Assembly: GCA_036394195.1 (NCBI GenBank)
Contig: DASWFO010000239.1
Span: forward strand, 1-12,198
Direction: 5' to 3'
DNA: 12,198 bases
Source: DATJPD01 sp036394195
GTDB taxonomy: Bacteria > Pseudomonadota > Alphaproteobacteria > CACIAM-22H2
Shown here one piece after another: positions 6,704 to 12,198 of this stretch (position 1 is its first letter; every line of letters begins with the position of its first letter). A program made the position numbers and the translations under genes. The notes beneath the pieces are model-generated. The model had not been told where the DNA came from, did no database searches, and was given only the letters and a program-made list of their open reading frames with translations.

Positions 6704-7960
6704 ATGACGGGCCCTGAAACCGCACGGCCTTCGGCCGCGGTCCGCGAAGACCGGCTGTGGCAGCGTCATCTCGACATGGCGAGGCTGGGTGCCACGCCGA
6801 AAGGCGGAGTGAACCGGCAGGCGTTGTCGCCCGAGGACGCGGCGGCGCGGCGGCTCCTGGCCTCGTGGGCCGAGGCGCGTGGGTTCGCCGTCGCGACCGA
6901 CGCCATCGGCAATCTCTTCATCCGGTATGAGGGGAGCGACCGCGCGGCGGCGCCGGTGCTGACCGGCTCGCACATGGACAGCCAGCCGACGGGCGGGCGT
7001 TTCGACGGGATATATGGCGTGCTGGCCGGCTTCGAGGTGCTGGAAGCGTTCGCGGACTGTGGATGGCGTCCACGCCATCCGGTCGAGCTGGTCGCGTGGA
7101 CGAACGAGGAAGGCAGCCGGTTCCAGCCCGGCGCCATGGGCTCGGCCGTGTATGCCGGAGCGCTGCCGCTGGCCACGGCGCTGGCGGTCACAGACCGTGC
7201 CGGCGTTTCCGTGGCCGAGGCGCTCGCACAGACGTTATCGTCCGCGCCGGCGCCGTCCCGCCCGGGCCTGGGTGGGCCGGTCGCCGCCTATATCGAGGCG
7301 CATATCGAGCAGGGGCCGCGTCTCGAAGCCGCCCGGCGGACCATCGGCGCCGTGACCGGGATTCAGGGCCAGCGCCGCTACACGGTCGACATCGTCGGCG
7401 AGGAGGCGCATGCGGGCACGACGCCGCGCGCGGCGCGCAAGGACGCGCTGTCCGCGGCGGTGGCGATCGTCGCCGCCCTCGAGCAATTGATGGCCGATCG
7501 GTCCGACACCGTGCGCTTCACGGTCGGCCGGTTCGAGGTGCATCCGGGTTCGCCCAACACGGTCCCGGGGCGGGTCCATTTCACCATCGATTTTCGCCAC
7601 CCCGACGCGGCCGTGCTCGCCGCCCGCGGCGACCGGATCGCCGAGCTCGCGGAACGCCACGCCAAGGGCTGCGCCGTGACCGTGACCGAGATTTCGCGCG
7701 TGCCGCCGACGATCTTCGCCCCGGCGGTGATCGACCTGGTGCGCCGCTGCGCCGGGCGGCTCGGCTACCCGCTTATGGACATGCCGTCGGGGGCCGGCCA
7801 TGACGCGATGCACATCGCCCGGATGGCGCCGTCCGGCATGATCTTCGTGCCGTGCCTGCGTGGCGTCAGTCACAACGAGGCGGAAAGTGCCACACCGGCC
7901 GATCTCGCGGCGGGCGCCCGCGTCCTTGCCGACGCCCTGGCCGATCTCGCGCGGTCATAA
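6704..7960 (+). CDS. M20-family allantoate amidohydrolase / N-carbamoyl-amino-acid hydrolase (AllC/HyuC-like)
   Basis: The protein is 418 residues from ATG 6704; a TTG at 6668 would add 12 residues, and no strong ribosome site separates the two. It is a binuclear metal amidase of the Zn-dependent hydantoinase/carbamoylase type. Putative metal ligands are in the expected order: His90 (TGSHMDS), Asp101 (GGRFDGIYG), Glu135/136 (AWTNEEGSRF), His200 (YIEAHIEQGP) and His390 (GVSHNEAE). The lid/dimerisation domain lies between about 215 and 330. Allantoate amidohydrolase converts allantoate to ureidoglycine, NH3 and CO2; close relatives act on N-carbamoyl-amino acids or ureidoglycolate, and residues alone do not separate these. 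The nearby uraD, uraH and oxamate carbamoyltransferase-type genes favour a ureide substrate. No signal peptide is visible, so it acts in the cytoplasm. It sits alone between terminators, and its stop lies in the A tract of the downstream terminator. Confidence 0.85.
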   Translation: MTGPETARPSAAVREDRLWQRHLDMARLGATPKGGVNRQALSPEDAAARRLLASWAEARGFAVATDAIGNLFIRYEGSDRAAAPVLTGSHMDSQPTGGRFDGIYGVLAGFEVLEAFADCGWRPRHPVELVAWTNEEGSRFQPGAMGSAVYAGALPLATALAVTDRAGVSVAEALAQTLSSAPAPSRPGLGGPVAAYIEAHIEQGPRLEAARRTIGAVTGIQGQRRYTVDIVGEEAHAGTTPRAARKDALSAAVAIVAALEQLMADRSDTVRFTVGRFEVHPGSPNTVPGRVHFTIDFRHPDAAVLAARGDRIAELAERHAKGCAVTVTEISRVPPTIFAPAVIDLVRRCAGRLGYPLMDMPSGAGHDAMHIARMAPSGMIFVPCLRGVSHNEAESATPADLAAGARVLADALADLARS

Positions 7961-7989
7961 AAAAAGAGGCGGCCGCTCCGGCCGCCTCT
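7959..7989 (-). terminator. Strong intrinsic terminator between convergent genes
   Basis: A perfect 9-bp GC-rich stem, GAGGCGGCC (7966-7974) with GGCCGCCTC (7980-7988), has a GCTCC loop whose outer G and C can also pair. On the minus strand the stem is followed by seven T (7959-7965 read as A on +), the classic arrangement for stopping transcripts of the solute-binding protein gene. Read on + it has almost no T tract, so it would work less well for the amidohydrolase gene, whose TAA stop (7958-7960) overlaps the A run. Confidence 0.8.
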
Positions 7990-7999
7990 CATATCTATT

Positions 8000-8092
8000 C
8001 GTCATGCCCGCGAAAGCGGCATCCAGTCTTTATTTTTCGCTGGATTCCCGCCAGGTGCTCGCGCGAAGCGCGACACCGGCGCGGGAATGATG
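8000..8092. repeat. Imperfect palindromic intergenic repeat
   Basis: About 93 bp with nested symmetry. The outer arms GTCATGCCCGC (8001-8011) and GCGGGAATGAT (8081-8091) are complementary at 9 of 11 positions. Inner ATCCAG (8021-8026) pairs with CTGGAT (8040-8045). A local hairpin CCGC-GAAA-GCGG (8008-8019) has a GNRA-type loop, and GCGC-GAA-GCGC (8061-8071) forms another. The pattern recalls the dispersed extragenic palindromes whose ends read GTCAT(C/T)CCCGCGAAAGCGGG...ATCCAG in many Alphaproteobacteria. Only one copy is in the window, so its repeat nature rests on that resemblance. It sits between the terminator and the 3' end of the solute-binding protein gene. Confidence 0.55.
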
Positions 8093-8110
8093 TGACGCGC
8101 CAGAGGCACA

Positions 8111-9145
8111 TCACATCAACTTGCGATCGGCGGCGGCCGGCAGGTACTTCCGGTCGAACACGTGGTCGGGCGCCACCTTGCGCGGCAGGGCGAGGCCCTC
8201 GGTGACGTAGTCGATATTCTTCCGCAGGCGGGCCTCCTCGACATCGCCCATGCCGTTCTTCTTGACGTCGTCGCTGAGCACGAAGTCGCGGATGGTGATG
8301 TTGAGCCGCTCGAGTTCGAGGCCGTCGTCGATGAGCGGGTCGGCCTTCTTGATCACGGCGATCGCCGCCTTCGGGTCCTTGACGGCGTCGCGCCAGCCGT
8401 GGATCGCCGCTTTGACGAACCCGGCGACCGCCTTGGGATTGTTCTTCGCGAAATCGGGCGTGACGAGGATTGCGTTCGAATACAGATCGAGCCCGTAATC
8501 GCTGTACTTCATGACGGTGAGGCTCGATTCCGGCACGCCCAGGCTGCGCAGCGCGAATGTCGCGGTGAAGGTGAACGCCGAGATCGCGTCCGCCTCGCCC
8601 TTGGCCAGCATCGGTTCGCGCAGCTGCGGCGACACGTTCGACCAATTCACAGACTTCGGATCGAAGCCGTTGATCTTGGCGAACATGTCGAACATGCGAT
8701 AGCTCGCATCAAAGGACGGCGCCGCCGCCTTCTTGCCGACGAGGTCGGCGGGCTTGGTGATGCCGGACTTCTTCAGTGCCACGATCGACAAGGGTGCCCT
8801 GTCGTACACCATCATCACCGCCGGAATTTCCTTCTCCGGATTTTTGGCGTTGAACTCGATCAGCGAGTTGATGTCGCCGAACCCGATATCGTAGGTGCCG
8901 CTCGCCACCCGGCCGACCGTGTCGCCGGACCCGCGGCCGACATCGATCGCCGTCACGTTGACACCTTCCGCGGCGTAGTAGCCGCGCTCGCGCGCCAGGT
9001 AGAACGGGGCCTGCGAGCCCTGCAGCGTGAAATCGAGCGAGAATTTGACGTTTGTCTGGGCGGCCGCCGGGCCGCCGGCGGTCAGGGCCGCGACGGCGGC
9101 CGCGGCCACCAGCCAGCTGGCGCGATTGATGGTGACGCTGTGCAT
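8111..9145 (-). CDS. NMT1/SsuA/ThiY-type ABC transporter substrate-binding protein
   Basis: This 344-residue protein starts at ATG 9145, which has an upstream GAGGGGAG. The open frame continues to 9631 but there runs antisense through uraD and is not used. It has a clear export signal: MHSVTINRAS, a hydrophobic stretch (11-22), then GGPAAAQ with likely cleavage near residue 29 or 30. The mature part begins VKFSLDFTLQGSQAPFYLAR, followed by RGYYAAEGVNV, the opening typical of NMT1/SsuA-like periplasmic receptors. These proteins feed sulfonates, pyrimidine precursors, nitrate-like ions or aromatic and ureide compounds to ABC importers, so the ligand cannot be read from sequence. No permease or ATPase gene is adjacent; they must be elsewhere if the system is complete. 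It is divergent from uraD and uraH, which suggests, without proving, a purine or ureide ligand. A strong terminator follows at 7959-7989. Confidence 0.87.
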   Translation of the reverse strand: MHSVTINRASWLVAAAAVAALTAGGPAAAQTNVKFSLDFTLQGSQAPFYLARERGYYAAEGVNVTAIDVGRGSGDTVGRVASGTYDIGFGDINSLIEFNAKNPEKEIPAVMMVYDRAPLSIVALKKSGITKPADLVGKKAAAPSFDASYRMFDMFAKINGFDPKSVNWSNVSPQLREPMLAKGEADAISAFTFTATFALRSLGVPESSLTVMKYSDYGLDLYSNAILVTPDFAKNNPKAVAGFVKAAIHGWRDAVKDPKAAIAVIKKADPLIDDGLELERLNITIRDFVLSDDVKKNGMGDVEEARLRKNIDYVTEGLALPRKVAPDHVFDRKYLPAAADRKLM

Positions 9146-9196
9146 GGAGAGCTCCCCTCGTGAAATTATCGCGCCGTGCGCGACCCCGAATTCGCG

Positions 9197-9226
9197 AGTA
9201 TCCGGGCGCAAACGACGTCGAGTCAA
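9197..9226 (-). promoter_or_regulatory. Possible sigma70 promoter for the substrate-binding protein gene
   Basis: Read on the minus strand, TTGACT (9221-9226, 5 of 6 to TTGACA) is followed after 18 bp by GATACT (9197-9202, 4 of 6 to TATAAT). Transcription would start near 9190, about 45 bp before the ATG. An 8-bp perfect palindrome, CGACGTCG (9213-9220), lies in the spacer and could be part of an operator. The rest of the 151-bp divergent region, 9146-9296, shows no clear + strand promoter. Confidence 0.4.
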
Positions 9227-9296
9227 TCGCTTAAGAAAGCAACTTCCGGGCCATCCGCGCTTGCCGGGCGGCGGTGCTGTGACTAGGGTGCGGCCC

Positions 9297-9815
9297 ATGC
9301 CGCACATCTTGAGCTTGCAGGAGGTGAACGCGCTGGACCCGGCCGCGTTCGAGGCGCATCTGGGCCATGTCTTCGAGCATGCGCCGTGGGTGACGCGCCG
9401 CGCCGCCACAAGGCGGCCCTTCGCCAGCCGGGACGCTTTGCACCGCGCCATGCTGGACGCGATCGCCGCAGCCGAGGCGACGGAGCAATTGGGGCTGCTG
9501 CGTGGCCATCCGGACCTCGCCGGCAAGGCGGCGATCGGCGGCGACCTCACCGCCGATTCCCGCCGCGAGCAGCACGGGGCGGGCCTCGACCGTCTGACGC
9601 CTGCGGAATACGAAAGGTTCCACGCGCTCAACCGGCGTTACCAGGAGAAGTTCGGCTTTCCCTTCATCCTCGCGGTGAAGGGAAAGTCGAAGGACGATAT
9701 CCTGGCGGCGTTCCAGGCGCGCATCGACCGGGCACCGGACGCCGAATTCGGCGAGGCCTTGGAGCAGGTCGGCCGCATCGCCGCGTTTCGCCTCGCCGAT
9801 CTGGTCGCCGCGTGA
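9297..9815 (+). CDS. uraD: 2-oxo-4-hydroxy-4-carboxy-5-ureidoimidazoline (OHCU) decarboxylase
   Basis: This 172-residue cytoplasmic enzyme decarboxylates OHCU to S-allantoin, the last step of urate oxidation to allantoin. I start it at ATG 9297, seven bases after an AGGGTG ribosome site; the open frame continues upstream but is antisense to the solute-binding protein gene. The family signature is complete: GHPDLAGK (70-77, with the presumed catalytic His71), SRREQHGAGLD (88-98) and NRRYQEKFGFPFILAVKGKS (112-131). Length matches single-domain UraD proteins (about 165-175). The uraH gene follows after 10 bp, so the two enzymes that follow urate oxidase are made together. It is divergent from the NMT1-type receptor gene. 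The identification is secure from motifs and partner. Confidence 0.94.
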   Translation: MPHILSLQEVNALDPAAFEAHLGHVFEHAPWVTRRAATRRPFASRDALHRAMLDAIAAAEATEQLGLLRGHPDLAGKAAIGGDLTADSRREQHGAGLDRLTPAEYERFHALNRRYQEKFGFPFILAVKGKSKDDILAAFQARIDRAPDAEFGEALEQVGRIAAFRLADLVAA

Positions 9816-9825
9816 GGACGATCTC

Positions 9826-10176
9826 ATGGGCCAGCTGACCACGCATGTTCTCGACACGGCAGGCGGCAGGCCGGCGGCCGGGCTCAAGATCGAGCTCTAC
9901 CGTCTGGACGGCGCGCGAACGCTGGTCAAGACGATCGTCACCAACCGCGACGGCCGCGCCGACGCGCCGCTCCTCGAAGGAGCGGCGCTGGTGCGGGGGC
10001 ATTACGAGCTGGTGTTCGCCGTGGCGGCGTATTTCCGCGGTGCCGGTTTGGCAATGACCGACCCGCCGTTTCTCGATCTGGTGCCGGTGCGCTTTTCCGT
10101 CGCGGACGAGACGGCGCATTATCACGTGCCGTTGCTCGTTTCGCCCTACGGATACACGACCTATCGCGGGAGCTGA
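9826..10176 (+). CDS. uraH: 5-hydroxyisourate hydrolase (transthyretin-like protein)
   Basis: This 116-residue tetramer-forming transthyretin-like enzyme hydrolyses 5-hydroxyisourate, the product of urate oxidase, to OHCU. Conserved HIUase features are present: THVLDTAGGRPA with His7, TNRDGRAD with Arg44, AHYHVPLL with His98 and His100, and the C-terminal signature YRGS (113-116), which distinguishes the enzyme from vertebrate transthyretin. No signal sequence is visible, so it is cytoplasmic. The ATG at 9826 follows GAGGA at the end of uraD, which overlaps that gene's TGA stop, so translation is probably coupled. The gene ends 7 bp from the convergent DUF1501 gene, with no terminator between them. 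Urate oxidase itself is not in the window. Confidence 0.95.
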   Translation: MGQLTTHVLDTAGGRPAAGLKIELYRLDGARTLVKTIVTNRDGRADAPLLEGAALVRGHYELVFAVAAYFRGAGLAMTDPPFLDLVPVRFSVADETAHYHVPLLVSPYGYTTYRGS

Positions 10177-10183
10177 CGGGGCT

Positions 10184-11422
10184 CTACACCCGCACGCAGT
10201 CGCGCAGTCGTGCCACGGCCGCGCTGTTCGGGAACACGATCCGCTCGACCCCGTCCGGCGGCAGGCCCAGATGGTCGACCAGCAAGGCCTTCATCACGGC
10301 GCGAAGGTCCGTGGTCGGCATCAGGTCGCGGTTCTCGTAAAGTTGGGCGAGACCCGGCCATTTCCCGAGCACGCGGCCGCCGGCAACGGCGCCGCCGAGC
10401 ACGAAGGCGACCGTTCCGGTGCCGTGATCGGTCCCGTTGGTGCCGTTGACCGCCACGGTGCGTCCGAATTCGGTTACCACCACGACGGCGGTCTCGCGCC
10501 ACGCCGGCCCGAGCGACGTCTTCAATTCGTCGAGCCCTTCGCCGAGCGCCTTCATGACGCCGGCCAGCCGGCCAGTCAGCGCGCCCTGGCCCGCATGGGT
10601 GTCCCAGCCGAGCATCTCCAGCACCGCCACGCGCGGCCCGTCCGGTGCCGCGAGCAGCCTGCCGAGCGCGTTCGCCGCCGGCCGCAGGGCCAGGATCGGC
10701 CGCGCCCCGCGGCCATACATCTTCTCGCCGTTCATACGGCCGCGGTTCGGCTGCCCTTCGCTCAAGACCTCGTCGGCGAGGGCTTGCGCACGCAGGCCCT
10801 CGCTGAGCGCCGGCCCAAACACACCGTCCTTCGCATAGAGCGCCGACAGCCGGTCGAGGAAATCGGGGTCGACCGACGGCATGTCCGACGGGGCCCACGA
10901 CGCGACCGGCACCTTGCCGCGCAGGACCAGCGGGATCGTCTGGCCGACGGCCAAGCCGACGCGGCTATGGGCGGTTTCGGTATTGAGCAGGCCGAGCGCG
11001 CGGTTGAGCCAGCCGTCCTGCACCCCGTGCGGCGCATCGGCGCCGCTTTCGAGGAGATCCTGCCCGTCGAAATGCGAGCGCGACCGATAGGGCGTCGCGA
11101 CGGCGTGGACGACCGATAGCTCGCCAGCCTTGTACATCGCGTGCAGTGGCTGCAACGCCGGATGCAGGCCGAAGCGTCCATCGAGCGCCAGGATGCCGTC
11201 GGCGGCGCCCGGGTCCGGCAGCGCCAGCGGGCCGCGCAACCCGCGATACTCGCGCTCGGCATAGGGTGGGACCGCGGCCAGGCCGTCCAAGGCGCCGCGC
11301 AGGATGACCAGCACGAAGCGCCGCTCGGTCGCGGCGCGCGCCAACGCCACCTGGATGCCGCACAGCGACGTGCTGGCCAGGAGGCCGGCTCCGACGGCGA
11401 AGACCCGACGGCGCGATAGCAT
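10184..11422 (-). CDS. DUF1501 family protein, predicted Tat-exported
   Basis: This 412-residue protein starts at ATG 11422, preceded by AGAGGAGA; the open frame beyond it runs through the DUF1800 gene in another frame and is not used. The N-terminus (MLSRRRVFAVGAGLLASTSL then ALARAAT) has an arginine-rich twin-arginine-type motif, a hydrophobic core and an Ala-x-Ala-like cleavage region near 30, as is usual for this family. The body resembles the alkaline phosphatase/sulfatase fold: VLVILRGALDGL near 37-48, GWDTH near 272-276, TEFGRT near 315-320 and TDHGTG near 330. Whether it is catalytic is not established; DUF1501 proteins have no firmly assigned reaction that I know of. It follows DUF1800 with a 2-bp gap, and the two almost always travel together. 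Nothing ties it to the purine genes, with which it is convergent. Confidence 0.88.
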   Translation of the reverse strand: MLSRRRVFAVGAGLLASTSLCGIQVALARAATERRFVLVILRGALDGLAAVPPYAEREYRGLRGPLALPDPGAADGILALDGRFGLHPALQPLHAMYKAGELSVVHAVATPYRSRSHFDGQDLLESGADAPHGVQDGWLNRALGLLNTETAHSRVGLAVGQTIPLVLRGKVPVASWAPSDMPSVDPDFLDRLSALYAKDGVFGPALSEGLRAQALADEVLSEGQPNRGRMNGEKMYGRGARPILALRPAANALGRLLAAPDGPRVAVLEMLGWDTHAGQGALTGRLAGVMKALGEGLDELKTSLGPAWRETAVVVVTEFGRTVAVNGTNGTDHGTGTVAFVLGGAVAGGRVLGKWPGLAQLYENRDLMPTTDLRAVMKALLVDHLGLPPDGVERIVFPNSAAVARLRDCVRV

Positions 11423-11424
11423 GG

Positions 11425-12198
11425 CTATCTCCTCTGGAACTCGGGGCTTGCGAATACGAGCGCGATCGCGTCGGCGCGCGAGGGCGCGCGCGCGACGGTG
11501 TTGGCGGTGCCGGGTGCGGCCACCGGCGCGATCGTGTTGTCGAACAGGCGATCGGGGGCTCGGAACTCGGCGACCCGCACGCCGAGCGCCATCGCCCACT
11601 CGGCGCGGCGGAGGACCGATTCGGGGCCGATCCACTCGCCGGCCGTGTCGGGCCAGCCGGCGGGCGAGGGGGCGTTGAACGGCGCTTGGCCGAGCAGCCG
11701 CAAGGCACCCAGGATCATCTCGCCCTGGCCCTGAAAGCCGGTGGCACGCAGCGCCGCCACGACGAAGTCGTTCGGCGTCTTCACCTTGGCGAGCGGATCG
11801 GCCCACGCCTCGGGCTGGTCGACCAGGGCCTCGCTCACCGCCTTGAGGTCGCCGTCGGTGTCGCGGAACACGCGGGCGACGTGCTCGACGGCCGCCCGCG
11901 GCGGGTCGTCGGCGATGAAATGCCGGCAGAGTTTGGTGGCAACGTGCGTGGCCGTGGCGGGATGACGCGCCAGGGTCGCGAATGCCGCCTCGGCCTCATC
12001 GGCTCCGGCGTCGCGATAGCGCGCGCCCAGCAGCGTCTTCGGCCCGGGCTCGTGGATATTCGGGAAGAACTCGAATCGCCCGGCGTCGGCGAAGCGCGGC
12101 GGCTTCACCGTCCAGCCGGTGAGCATCTTGGCGAATTCGCGCACGTCGGTCTGGGTGTAGCCGCCGTTGACGCCGAGGGTGTGGAGCTCGAGCATCTC
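11425..12198 (-). CDS. DUF1800 family protein (5'-truncated by the window edge)
   Basis: The C-terminal 258 codons of a DUF1800 protein. The frame is open through the right edge, so the N-terminal part is missing; family members are usually 450-550 residues. The visible part opens with the family hallmark LELHTLGVNGGYTQTDV, followed by EFAKMLTGWTV, KLCRHFIADDPP and a C-terminal FNAPSPAGWPDTAGEWIGP. DUF1800 and DUF1501 genes form a conserved pair in many bacteria. The products are thought to be secreted or envelope-associated, but their biochemical role is unknown. The TAG stop (11425-11427) is 2 bp before the DUF1501 ATG, whose ribosome site lies inside this gene, so expression is coupled. 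Confidence 0.88.
   Translation of the reverse strand, partial: EMLELHTLGVNGGYTQTDVREFAKMLTGWTVKPPRFADAGRFEFFPNIHEPGPKTLLGARYRDAGADEAEAAFATLARHPATATHVATKLCRHFIADDPPRAAVEHVARVFRDTDGDLKAVSEALVDQPEAWADPLAKVKTPNDFVVAALRATGFQGQGEMILGALRLLGQAPFNAPSPAGWPDTAGEWIGPESVLRRAEWAMALGVRVAEFRAPDRLFDNTIAPVAAPGTANTVARAPSRADAIALVFASPEFQRR

Noticed and set aside
8162..9163. 333-codon plus-strand open frame
   Set aside because: It mirrors the NMT1-type receptor gene on the opposite strand. It has Asp/Arg/His-rich composition and no motifs.
9284..9289. TAGGGT as a -10 element for uraD with TTGCCG at 9261-9266
   Set aside because: It coincides with the ribosome site and would leave almost no leader. The -10 match is only 3 of 6.
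9146..9631. N-terminal extension of the receptor open frame
   Set aside because: The signal peptide and ribosome site fix the start at 9145. The upstream part is antisense to uraD.
10271..11119. 282-codon plus-strand open frame
   Set aside because: It is antisense to the DUF1501 gene; only the minus frame carries conserved family blocks and a signal peptide.

Overview
The window is GC-rich, densely coded DNA that most resembles an Alphaproteobacterium. The reasons are the codon use, an overlapping M23-peptidase/bactofilin pair, a possible CtrA-type motif and a palindromic 'CCGCGAAAGCGG' intergenic repeat. The genus cannot be read from the sequence. It holds eleven protein genes. The gene at each edge is cut by the window. 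I saw no tRNA, rRNA, CRISPR array, insertion sequence or prophage gene.

Left region (1-4438): the four genes of the oxamate (oxalurate) carbamoyltransferase pathway, in two convergent pairs. On the + strand lie a DUF1116 subunit (AllG/YlbE-like, 5'-truncated) and an FdrA-like subunit (AllF), overlapping by 4 bp. On the - strand lie carbamate kinase (AllK/ArcC-like) and a DUF2877 subunit (AllH/YlbF-like), also overlapping. The two pairs meet at a shared CTAG that carries both stop codons. The predicted chemistry is oxalurate + Pi -> oxamate + carbamoyl phosphate, then carbamoyl phosphate + ADP -> ATP + NH3 + CO2.

Centre (4439-6651): a gene-free stretch of about 400 bp with an A+T-rich core, several DnaA-box-like 9-mers and one near-consensus CtrA site. 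After it come a membrane-anchored coiled-coil M23 peptidase and a bactofilin, a cell-wall/cell-shape pair that ends at a likely terminator.

Right-centre (6704-10176): a second ureide/purine block. It has an M20-family allantoate amidohydrolase-like enzyme (+), an exported NMT1/SsuA-type solute-binding protein (-), and, divergent from that, OHCU decarboxylase (uraD) and 5-hydroxyisourate hydrolase (uraH) (+). With the left region this covers early steps (5-hydroxyisourate -> OHCU -> allantoin), a middle step (allantoate hydrolysis) and the last, ATP-yielding steps. Urate oxidase, allantoinase and ureidoglycolate dehydrogenase are not in the window.

Right end (10184-12198, - strand): a DUF1800 gene (truncated by the edge) followed by a twin-arginine-type DUF1501 gene, a coupled pair of unknown function.
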